A DNA stretch of 48,288 bases from Lachnospiraceae bacterium NK4A179 (GTDB lineage Bacteria > Bacillota > Clostridia > Lachnospirales > Lachnospiraceae), in the NCBI GenBank assembly GCA_000421045.1, contig ATWC01000023.1:1-48288 (forward strand), given 5' to 3'. Positions within the stretch are counted from its first letter, which is position 1; every line of letters begins with the position of its first letter. The position numbers and the translations under genes were made by a program. This document shows, piece by piece, positions 35,863 through 42,333 of this stretch. The notes below the pieces were generated by a model, which was not told the DNA's origin, ran no database searches, and was given only the letters and a program-made list of their open reading frames with translations.

Positions 35863-36153
35863 TTAGTCTGCCAGCTCCACAATCAGTCTTTTGCCCAAAG
35901 CATCGGCGATCTTCTTTATCGTTGCGATAGTCGGTTTATTGCTTCCATTCTCTATATTGCTGATATTAGACTGGGTAAGCCCCGAAAGTCTCGCCAGATC
36001 TTTCTGCGTTAAATGAGCTTCTTCTCGAGCTTTAACGACCTGTTCTCTGATCTCCGCGAAAACATCATAGTCCGGAATATTTTTTATATTCTCCTGTGAG
36101 GAAAAATCCACCTTTTTCAGCGCATTGTCCAAATAATCCTGAAAATTATCCAT
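35863..36153 (-). CDS. XRE-family regulator of the ATPase/Toprim operon
   Basis: 96 aa, with a helix-turn-helix at about 40-90 (LTQKDLARLSGLTQSNISNIE) resembling HigA-type antitoxins. The N-terminal 35 residues could contact a partner. It starts close behind a consensus promoter embedded in three AT-rich repeats, the expected site of autorepression. GGTG lies 5 nt before the ATG. Its presence suggests that the ATPase/Toprim pair is kept silent and is toxic when released. Confidence 0.8.
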   Translation of the reverse strand: MDNFQDYLDNALKKVDFSSQENIKNIPDYDVFAEIREQVVKAREEAHLTQKDLARLSGLTQSNISNIENGSNKPTIATIKKIADALGKRLIVELAD

Positions 36154-36174
36154 AATGTCACCATCCTTGGTTGC

Positions 36175-36263
36175 ATTATATATATTTTTATATATTTTTG
36201 CAAGAATATATATATTTTTATATATTTTTACAAAATATATATAGTTTTATATATTTTGATATA
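36175..36263 (-). promoter_or_regulatory. Consensus promoter within three AT-rich tandem repeats
   Basis: Minus strand: TTGCAA (36198-36203), 17-nt spacer, TATAAT (36175-36180), 22 nt before the XRE start. The region is three direct repeats of about 30 nt built from TATATATTTTTATATATTTT with TGCAA, ACAAA and TGAT ends. Repeats overlapping the promoter suggest stacked operator sites for the XRE protein. Confidence 0.75.
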
Positions 36264-36293
36264 ATTATCTTTACAAAGCTATTTTTCACCAAA

Positions 36294-36384
36294 ATAGGGC
36301 TTCGCTCTGATGATCTGATCATCTAAAGCGAAGCCCTCAAAAATATTATTATCTCAAATAATCCTACAGCGCCTCTTCCACAGT
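36294..36384 (-). repeat. Copy of the glutathione peroxidase 3' end plus terminator
   Basis: About 90 nt match 38612-38703, the last codons (VEEAL, stop) and terminator of gpx, with a few substitutions and small gaps. The coding end is joined to a different 5' segment (the 23-codon reading frame at 36364-36435). Confidence 0.88.
36297..36336 (-). terminator. Terminator hairpin copy 1
   Basis: GGGCTTCGCT pairs with AGCGAAGCCC, with an inner GATGATC/GATCATC stem. The 38-nt core is identical to 37670-37707 and 38616-38653. A short T-run (CCCTATTTT) follows on the minus strand. Confidence 0.8.
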
Positions 36385-36435
36385 ATCTCGTCTTTTCCAA
36401 TCAATTAAGCTGTCCCAGATAGTTCTTTTAAGCAT
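36364..36435 (-). pseudogene. 23-codon fusion: AAA-ATPase start joined to glutathione peroxidase end
   Basis: Reads MLKRTIWDSLIDWKRRD then TVEEAL and stop. The first part resembles the extreme N-terminus of DUF4143-type ATPases (M-L/I-K-R-x-I-Y-x-x-L-x-x-W-K). The last part is the gpx C-terminus (AVEEAL). It has a full GGAGGTGA ribosome site 6 nt before the ATG and a promoter upstream, so it may still be translated. I take it as the scar of a deleted ATPase gene whose 3' side was replaced by the gpx end. Function as a peptide is not supported. Confidence 0.6.
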
Positions 36436-36446
36436 TTGTCACCTCC

Positions 36447-36522
36447 GTGTACATCCATTATACAAAGCATTGTCATTTTTCAAAGGATAAAATGGTACAT
36501 TATTGTCATTTTTCAAAGGATC
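36447..36522 (-). promoter_or_regulatory. Repeat B: promoter of the 23-codon frame, with a second tandem partial copy
   Basis: 36447-36488 is identical to 33973-34014. Minus strand: TTGAAA (36478-36483), 15 nt, TATAAT (36457-36462), then the ribosome site. A second copy of ATCCTTTGAAAAATGACAAT lies at about 36503-36522, overlapping the stop of the Panacea gene. The short spacer makes the promoter tentative; the repeat is certain. Confidence 0.65.
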
Positions 36523-37540
36523 ATGACACTTTACCAAGCATATCATGGATATATGTCCGTAGGCCAGCCTCCGTATCTATGCCATATTTCTGGTTTATCA
36601 GGATATAATACTTCATTATCCTCTCTTTCGGCAGAAACTCACTGGAAGGAATGCTGTCGCCATAACCTTTTCGTGCTTCCATCCACGGATCCTCATTATG
36701 TGTGATCTTCTCCAATACCTTTCCACCATAAATCCCAAACGTGTTTACTACAAGATTGATCACTCGCTTTTCGTCATCCGTCAGAGCATCCTCTGCCCCT
36801 TCCAGAAGTGCAAACCGCGCGTCATCGATCGGATTATATTTGAAATCCCGGAACAGCTCATATACCTCCGGATAGACCGGTCCATGTAACCACGCCCTGC
36901 AATCCTCTTCAAAGATCGGCTTTCCGTACAATGCTGAATACACGCCCTGGATAAAATAAAGCAGCTTCTGAAGCATGAGAGGTGTCACCTCTTCCAGCTT
37001 TTCAAAGATATATGCGATTACCCGAAGCATCTTATCTGATACGGAAAATAGGCTCTCTATGCTTTCTGCTGCTGAAAATGCTTTCCTGTATGCTGCATCT
37101 GTCAGCTTCTCACGGTTCTCCATGAGCTTCTGCTTCATGTAAGCCGGGGATGAAATCGCTGTCTTAATGATATCCGAATACTCTTTGGAAGGTACCTGTC
37201 CTTCCAAGTATCTCGGTATCGTCACCTCTCCGAACCCAAGCGCCAGGGACAGCGGAGCCTTTCCGATCTTATAGATTTTCATCAACCTTTCTATGTCATC
37301 AATCGATACAAGCCCTTCCGCAGACCTGTACTGCTCATCGATTTCCTGAACATTCTTATCAATAAGACCCGGAATGCTCATTTCCTCACCGCACTCCGCA
37401 CAGACAGCCACGGTAATTGCAAAGGTGTAATCCTTATCCCTTATATTCTTTACGATGTCCCTTTTCTGCAAAAGATACGCTGTCTCTTTCCTGCACTCTA
37501 TACAGAAATCTCTTCTTCCCTTCTCCGTCATAATGATCAC
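36521..37540 (-). CDS. MqsA-like zinc finger / HTH / Panacea (DUF4065, SocA-like) antitoxin
   Basis: 339 aa in three parts. A zinc finger has C13xxC16 and C47xxC50; an XRE-type helix-turn-helix lies near 85-115 (MKIYKIGKAPLSLALGFGEVTIPRYLEG); a Panacea domain spans about 165-320 (VTPLMLQKLLYFIQGVYSAL, CRAWLHGPVYPEVYELFRDF). Panacea domains are known as adaptable antitoxin modules that neutralise unrelated toxins. No same-strand toxin partner is visible: the next module is a complete HigBA pair on the other strand. The GTG start at 37540 has AGGAGG 10 nt upstream; ATG at 37531 with AAGG is an alternative. Confidence 0.82.
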   Translation of the reverse strand: MIIMTEKGRRDFCIECRKETAYLLQKRDIVKNIRDKDYTFAITVAVCAECGEEMSIPGLIDKNVQEIDEQYRSAEGLVSIDDIERLMKIYKIGKAPLSLALGFGEVTIPRYLEGQVPSKEYSDIIKTAISSPAYMKQKLMENREKLTDAAYRKAFSAAESIESLFSVSDKMLRVIAYIFEKLEEVTPLMLQKLLYFIQGVYSALYGKPIFEEDCRAWLHGPVYPEVYELFRDFKYNPIDDARFALLEGAEDALTDDEKRVINLVVNTFGIYGGKVLEKITHNEDPWMEARKGYGDSIPSSEFLPKERIMKYYILINQKYGIDTEAGLRTYIHDMLGKVS

Positions 37541-37614
37541 CTTCTATTTTCCTCCTGATTATCTAAAATAGTATGTAAGTGGATCAGAGTGTGTGATTGT
37601 TTTTTTAATATTTC

Positions 37615-37651
37615 CTATCATCAGCATAATCTTATGATAGTATTTTGTCAA
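37615..37651 (-). promoter_or_regulatory. Promoter with overlapping palindrome, Panacea-domain gene
   Basis: Minus strand: TTGACA (37646-37651), 17 nt, TATGCT (37623-37628). The inverted repeat CTATCAT/ATGATAG (37615-37621 and 37634-37640) brackets the -10 and is a likely autoregulatory operator. Confidence 0.7.
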
Positions 37652-37669
37652 TATCCCATCATTATATAA

Positions 37670-37707
37670 GGCTTCGCTCTGATGATCTGATCATCTAAAG
37701 CGAAGCC
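37670..37707. terminator. Terminator hairpin copy 2, without a gene end
   Basis: The 38 nt are identical to the cores at 36298-36335 and 38616-38653, but neither the gpx coding end nor a T-run accompanies it. It separates the Panacea gene from higBA. Of the 420-bp gap 37541-37960, the remainder holds the two promoters and a small ATTTGGC/GCCAAAT stem at 37801-37819; I see no further gene. Confidence 0.8.
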
Positions 37708-37902
37708 CCTCGGGAATTATTTATCACATTTATTCTTTACATATCTTTTTCAATCTGCTATATTCATCTCTACAAGTCAAATTCTTTGACTTAATTTTTC
37801 ATTTGGCACTTCGCCAAATTATTCCACTATCTATGCCAGCTGACTACTGGAAAGAACTATTTTTGAAAGGAGTAAAAGTACGATTTGATGCAGTATCTAT
37901 TT

Positions 37903-37931
37903 TTGACTCTTGATAGCATTTATGCTATCAT
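37903..37931 (+). promoter_or_regulatory. higBA promoter and operator
   Basis: TTGACT (37903-37908), 17-nt spacer, TATCAT (37926-37931). The spacer and -10 are covered by a perfect palindrome, TGATAGCAT-TT-ATGCTATCA (37911-37930), the expected binding site for the HigA-like antitoxin. Confidence 0.82.
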
Positions 37932-37960
37932 AATCATACCAGCACACTTTAGGGGGCCCT

Positions 37961-38329
37961 ATGTATAGCATTGATTTTTATCAGACCTCAAGCGGCCAAT
38001 CTGATGTGTTTGAATTTTTAGAAGATTTGCGAACAAAAGCTCACTCTTCCAAAGATGCCAGAATCCAATATAAACAGGTTGCCCGTTACATCCAATTACT
38101 GGAAGATAATGGAACCAATCTTCCCACTGATGTAGCCAAATACCTTGGTGATGACATCTGGGAACTGCGTCCCGGTTTTAATAGAGTTCTTTTCTTCTAT
38201 TACGATAACGGAACGTATATACTTTTACATCACTTCCGTAAACATACTCAGAAAACGCCTAGAAGAGAAATCGATAAAGCCATTTCCGAGATGAATGACT
38301 ACATTTTACGAAAGGAGCAGGAATCATGA
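37961..38329 (+). CDS. higB: HigB/RelE-type (Gp49-like) toxin
   Basis: 122-aa ribosome-dependent mRNase-like toxin. IWELRPGFNRVLFFYY and YILLHHFRKHTQKTPRREI are the conserved strands and basic residues of the phage-derived Gp49-like/HigB family. Toxin-first order with the antitoxin overlapping as ATGA is normal for HigBA. The ribosome site before the ATG is poor (AGGGGGCC). Only this pair is on the plus strand in the island, and it is bracketed by two copies of the gpx terminator hairpin. Confidence 0.88.
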   Translation: MYSIDFYQTSSGQSDVFEFLEDLRTKAHSSKDARIQYKQVARYIQLLEDNGTNLPTDVAKYLGDDIWELRPGFNRVLFFYYDNGTYILLHHFRKHTQKTPRREIDKAISEMNDYILRKEQES

Positions 38330-38598
38330 ATTGGAATGAATACAAAACACAGGTAAAAAAATCTGATCCTGTAGGAAAGGTTCTCATCGATGAAGCCGAA
38401 GCTGAGGCGGAGATCATTTCTGCAATAATCAGGCAACGTAATGCTCTTGGTCTTTCACAGCGAGATCTAGCTTCTCTTTGTGATATTCCTCAATCTTCTG
38501 TTGCCAGAATTGAGTCCAGCAAGACAACTCCAAGGTTGAGTACCATCATAAAGATTTGTAACCAATTAGGTCTTTCACTTAATATTTCTGTGAATTAA
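38326..38598 (+). CDS. higA: HigA-type XRE antitoxin
   Basis: 90 aa with a helix-turn-helix near 35-85 (LSQRDLASLCDIPQSSVARIE). It neutralises HigB and represses the operon through the palindrome at 37911-37930. Starts in the toxin stop (ATGA) with AAAGGAG shortly upstream. The downstream hairpin at 38616 may also end this transcript, though it lacks a T-run on this strand. Confidence 0.87.
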   Translation: MNWNEYKTQVKKSDPVGKVLIDEAEAEAEIISAIIRQRNALGLSQRDLASLCDIPQSSVARIESSKTTPRLSTIIKICNQLGLSLNISVN

Positions 38599-38615
38599 AC
38601 TTTTAACCAAAAAAA

Positions 38616-38653
38616 GGCTTCGCTCTGATGATCTGATCATCTAAAGCGAAGCC
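38616..38653 (-). terminator. Terminator of the glutathione peroxidase gene (copy 3)
   Basis: GGCTTCGCT/AGCGAAGCC stem with an inner GATGATC/GATCATC stem. On the minus strand a T7 run follows, so this is the functional original. It lies about 30 nt after the gpx stop. Confidence 0.9.
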
Positions 38654-38684
38654 CTAAAAAGATTCTTTATATCAAATAATACTA

Positions 38685-39230
38685 CTACAGCGCCTCTTCC
38701 ACGGCCTTCCTCACTTCATCCATCTCAACCGTGGGCTCGAATCTTGCGAGCACATTTCCTTCCCTGTCCACAAGGAACTTGGTAAAGTTCCACTTGATAT
38801 ATGCCTTGTCGCCGAAGACTTTGTTATTCATTTCCGCGAACTTATTAAGTGCAGCCATCTTTAAGCCTTTTCCGAAGCCTTCAAAAGGCTTCTCGCCTGC
38901 CAGATAAGCGAATAAAGGATCGGCTGTCTCACCGTTCACATCTATCTTCTTGAACTGAGGGAAATCAGCACCAAACTTACGTGTGCAGAACTCATGTATC
39001 TCATCATCGCTTTCCGGTGCCTGATTGGCGAACTGGTTGCAGGGGAAATCCAGTATCTCAAGTCCCTTATCCTTAAGATCCTTATACATCGCCTGAAGAG
39101 GCTCATAATGCGGGGTGAAGCCGCAGCCTGTAGCCGTATTGACTATCAGCAGCACTTTTCCCTTGTATTCAGAGAGTTTCACATCATTTCCTTTTCTGTC
39201 CTTAACCGTAAAATCATAAACGTTGCTCAT
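38685..39230 (-). CDS. Glutathione peroxidase family (Cys-type) peroxidase
   Basis: 181 aa, a full-length thioredoxin-fold peroxidase. Peroxidatic C36 in NTATGCGFTPHY, LDFPCNQFANQAP and KWNFTKFLVD give the Cys/Gln/Trp/Asn tetrad. Bacterial Cys enzymes of this family generally reduce hydroperoxides with thioredoxin rather than glutathione. AAGGAGG lies 6 nt before the ATG. Its 3' end and terminator are the source of the repeats that separate the toxin-antitoxin modules. Confidence 0.9.
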   Translation of the reverse strand: MSNVYDFTVKDRKGNDVKLSEYKGKVLLIVNTATGCGFTPHYEPLQAMYKDLKDKGLEILDFPCNQFANQAPESDDEIHEFCTRKFGADFPQFKKIDVNGETADPLFAYLAGEKPFEGFGKGLKMAALNKFAEMNNKVFGDKAYIKWNFTKFLVDREGNVLARFEPTVEMDEVRKAVEEAL

Positions 39231-39286
39231 GTGCTTCCTCCTTGTCAGCTTATGTATGTGTGGGTTGTTATTTTCTATTTGACGCT

Positions 39287-39315
39287 ATTATATTGTGTAC
39301 AATTTATATTGTCAA
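39287..39315 (-). promoter_or_regulatory. Perfect sigma-A promoter of the glutathione peroxidase gene
   Basis: Minus strand: TTGACA (39310-39315), 17-nt spacer, TATAAT (39287-39292), 57 nt before the start codon. All twelve core bases match consensus. Confidence 0.9.
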
Positions 39316-39406
39316 TACTTTTTCTACTACATTTCATAATTTATTGCGTTATAATATCTTTAACCTGTGTGATACAGCATTTTGAAACATAAGGATAGAA
39401 TTGCCC

Positions 39407-41320
39407 ATGCGAAAGAAATTTGCCGTTTTCACAACCGGATATGCAGCCAATATACTGACTCAGTTCATGTACGGCCTACGCAAGGGTTTTGAACCTTATC
39501 AGGTGGATACACATCTCTTCATTGCATTTCCCACTTACTCAGACACTCCTGAATATGCCTCCGGCGAGCTGAATATATTCAAACTCCCTGACATGAGCAA
39601 ATATGACGGTGCGGTTCTTTTTGCCAATGCGCTCGATCAGCCCGGCGTAGCTGCAGGGCTGGTTGCACGCTGCAGGGAAGCAGGCATTCCCGTGGTCTCG
39701 CACGGCAAGGTGCTTGAGGGTGCCCACAACATAGTTTCCGACAACCATCTGGCTATGTGCGACCTCACCGAGCATATCATAGGTGAACATTCCGTAAAGA
39801 GCGTATGCTTCCTCTCGGGCACCCGTGACAGCTATGATGCGATGATGAGGCTCAGTTCAGTAAAGGAAGTGCTGGCAAAACATAGCATCCCCTTCCCTGA
39901 TGAAAATATCTTCTACACTGACTGGAACGGCCATACCGCCAGCCTTTTTGTAAATGATCTGATAGATAAGAACAAAGTTCCCGATGCTTTCATATGCGCC
40001 AATGATGACATTGCCATAACCGTATGCATCACGCTGAAGGAGCGCGGGTTCAAAGTTCCCGAAGATGTGATAGTCACAGGCTTTGACCACATCCCGGAAT
40101 CCGAGACCTTCTATCCTTCGATCGCAACTGTCGATCAGCAGTTTATGGAGCATGGCGAATATGCCGCGCAGATGATCTATGACCTGAGTGAAGGTAAGGA
40201 TCGTGAAACCGAAGTGAGTCTACAGTGCCGCTTCTTTAAGGGCGAAAGCTGCGGCTGCTCCGAAGATGAGCACAATATCGCACTCAGGCGCGATTTCTGC
40301 ACCGACTCATATATCAAGCACAACCGTGAAGTGAACTTAGGGCTCTATACCTTAAGGCTTGAGCGGACCATACTTGCCAGCAATTCCTATGCCGAGATGA
40401 AAGAGAATCTTGCCGCCTTCCTTAAGAACGACTATCGTTTCGAAAGCGATACCTTCCATCTGTTCATGGATGCAAAAGCCTTTCTCTCTGCCTCTGACAA
40501 TCAGGCCGATCTTACCACTGTCGGCTACAACGAATGCATGGACAATGTCTTTTCGATCCATGACGGGCAGATAAGCGCTGAAGGAACCTTCCGTACTAAG
40601 GATCTGCTTCCGGAAACTGACAATTCCGAGAATCATCTGTATGTTTTCACTCCGCTTCATGACAATCAGTATTCAACAGGCTACATGATATTCTGTGACT
40701 GCTACGAATCGATGAAGAACAGGGTGATACACAATTACCAGCAGCGTATCGACATAGCCATAGAGAAGTTCAGACAGCATCTGCAGCTTAAATATCTTAA
40801 CGAAAGAGTAATAGAATTCTCACGCATCGATCCCCTCACGCACGTAAAGAACCGCTTTGCGTATGAAAGCAGGGTCGAGGAGATAGTTACACGCATGCAC
40901 GGCGATCCCGATTTCCATTTTGCCATCGTAATGTTTGACGTAAACAACTTAAAGGCCATTAATGATGAACTGGGGCACGATGCCGGCGACGATTATCTGA
41001 TACGATCCAGCAGGCTGCTCTGCTCTTTCTTCAAGCGAAGCCCGGTTTACAGGATAGGCGGCGATGAATTTATCGCGATACTTGAGGATGAGGATTATGA
41101 GAAACGTCATGATCTGATAAAAAGCTTCCGTGACAAAACAGCTGCCATCTGGGAGACTGAGTCGCAGCCCGAAAACCGCATTTCCATAGCAAGCGGCATG
41201 AGCAGCTATGACTCCCGGAAGCACTCAAGCTACGATGATGTGGCAAAGGAAGCTGATCAGGAAATGTATGAGAACAAAAAAGAAATGAAAAAGAGGTACC
41301 ACCTGGGAAGTGTCAGGTAA
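39407..41320 (+). CDS. LacI-like sensor domain fused to a GGDEF diguanylate cyclase
   Basis: 637 aa, no signal peptide or membrane helix. Residues 1-275 resemble a LacI/PurR-type periplasmic-binding fold without the DNA-binding head (DAFICANDDIAITVCITLKERG, VPEDVIVTGFDHIPES). A middle region (290-460) is unassigned. The GGDEF domain (about 470-630) has RIGGDEF and RIDPLTHVKNRFAYE, so c-di-GMP synthesis is expected. The RxxD inhibitory site is absent (RSPV at that place). ATG at 39407 is preferred over TTG at 39401; AAGGATAG lies upstream. Transcribed away from gpx. Confidence 0.85.
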   Translation: MRKKFAVFTTGYAANILTQFMYGLRKGFEPYQVDTHLFIAFPTYSDTPEYASGELNIFKLPDMSKYDGAVLFANALDQPGVAAGLVARCREAGIPVVSHGKVLEGAHNIVSDNHLAMCDLTEHIIGEHSVKSVCFLSGTRDSYDAMMRLSSVKEVLAKHSIPFPDENIFYTDWNGHTASLFVNDLIDKNKVPDAFICANDDIAITVCITLKERGFKVPEDVIVTGFDHIPESETFYPSIATVDQQFMEHGEYAAQMIYDLSEGKDRETEVSLQCRFFKGESCGCSEDEHNIALRRDFCTDSYIKHNREVNLGLYTLRLERTILASNSYAEMKENLAAFLKNDYRFESDTFHLFMDAKAFLSASDNQADLTTVGYNECMDNVFSIHDGQISAEGTFRTKDLLPETDNSENHLYVFTPLHDNQYSTGYMIFCDCYESMKNRVIHNYQQRIDIAIEKFRQHLQLKYLNERVIEFSRIDPLTHVKNRFAYESRVEEIVTRMHGDPDFHFAIVMFDVNNLKAINDELGHDAGDDYLIRSSRLLCSFFKRSPVYRIGGDEFIAILEDEDYEKRHDLIKSFRDKTAAIWETESQPENRISIASGMSSYDSRKHSSYDDVAKEADQEMYENKKEMKKRYHLGSVR

Positions 41321-41331
41321 TACCTCTGTGA

Positions 41332-42333
41332 TCACGGTTCCATAACATTCCAAAGAAGTGTTGCGGCCAGACCGTGACTTATCTTTTCGCCGGGATCATC
41401 TACCCTGCTTGCAGCATTGGAGATGATATCAAAGGGAGCCGTTCCCGTTTCAAATGCATATCGCTGCGTTTCAGCGTAGAATAACAAACTCACAAGACCT
41501 ACATGATAATCACTCGTTACCACCGCAAGGCTCCTGACCTGCGGTGCTTTTTCTCTTATCAGCGCATTGCCGTATGTCGCATTGTGCGCCGTGCTAAGCG
41601 CTTTCTCTTCCACAAGCAGGCGATTCTCCTCCACGCCGTGGTCCACAAGCCAGGCTGCCATGGCTCCTGCCTCTGTTGTATTTTTCTTATCATGGGCTGT
41701 AGGGCCGCCGGTCACAAGGATATAGGCATTGGGGTATTTCCTGGCACATGCAAGCCCTGTTACCATACGGTCGACCAGTTCCGGTCTCATCTGTCCGTCT
41801 CTTCCCAGTTCATAGCCTGCCATCACTATGCACAGGCTGTCATCATCAGGCAGATCATCCGGAAGATTATCGTAATTAATTTCCAGACTGTTCTCCGTAT
41901 AGATCCAGTAGTTCATGATGCCATCCCACAGGTCACCCATGTCAGGATCGGAGGCTTTCATATCATCTAAAAGGCTCTGCAGATCTGAGGTGTCGGAAGC
42001 TTTTAGGTCACACTTCATAAGCTTCTTTACGATGGTGGAAGTTTCTTTGGTGTATGAGTAGTTATGAGGCTGTGTTGCGGGTGCAGCATCTGTTTCGGAT
42101 ACACTTTCGGTAGCCACAGCGCTTTCGGTAACCACAGTAACTTCGGTAGCCACAGCACTTTCAGTAGCCACAACAGATTCGGTAGCCACAATGACTTCGC
42201 TATCCGCAGCATCTTCCACCGCTGTCGCCACCGCATCCGGCAGCGGCTCTGCCACGTCACTGCTCCTTCCGCAAGCCGTGAGACATATCGTCATTGCCAA
42301 AGGGATCACGCTTCGAATAAAAGTATATTTCAT
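41332..42333 (-). CDS. YdcF/DUF218-family lipoprotein
   Basis: 333 aa. The lipobox is ICLTAC with Cys near 21, followed by an 80-residue Ala/Thr/Glu-rich linker with 6-residue repeats (ATESxV), then a DUF218 domain: CIVMAGYELGRDGQ, YILVTGGPT, TEAGAMAAWLVDHGV, STAHNATYGN and VVTSDYH. DUF218 proteins such as SanA and ElyC have envelope-linked roles of uncertain chemistry. It is anchored outside the membrane. Its ATG overlaps the alcohol dehydrogenase stop (ATGA). Ends 12 nt from the end of the convergent GGDEF gene. Confidence 0.85.
   Translation of the reverse strand: MKYTFIRSVIPLAMTICLTACGRSSDVAEPLPDAVATAVEDAADSEVIVATESVVATESAVATEVTVVTESAVATESVSETDAAPATQPHNYSYTKETSTIVKKLMKCDLKASDTSDLQSLLDDMKASDPDMGDLWDGIMNYWIYTENSLEINYDNLPDDLPDDDSLCIVMAGYELGRDGQMRPELVDRMVTGLACARKYPNAYILVTGGPTAHDKKNTTEAGAMAAWLVDHGVEENRLLVEEKALSTAHNATYGNALIREKAPQVRSLAVVTSDYHVGLVSLLFYAETQRYAFETGTAPFDIISNAASRVDDPGEKISHGLAATLLWNVMEP
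42103..42197. repeat. 18-nt coding tandem repeat (about five units)
   Basis: Units such as TTTCGGTAGCCACAGCGC repeat with few changes and encode ATESxV hexapeptides in the linker of the YdcF-like lipoprotein. The 18-nt period keeps frame, so copy number can change linker length without frameshift. Confidence 0.8.

Noticed and set aside
36175-36263. AT-rich repeats considered as a CRISPR array or origin
   Set aside because: No unique spacers between the units and no cas or rep gene; position and promoter fit an operator array for the XRE gene.
37801-37819. ATTTGGC/GCCAAAT stem as a terminator
   Set aside because: Short stem, no T-run on either strand and no gene ending next to it.
25065-38600. 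An integrative element with integrase and att sites
   Set aside because: Direct repeats of gene 3' ends are present, but no integrase, transposase, relaxase or phage structural gene was seen, so I describe the repeats only as module borders.
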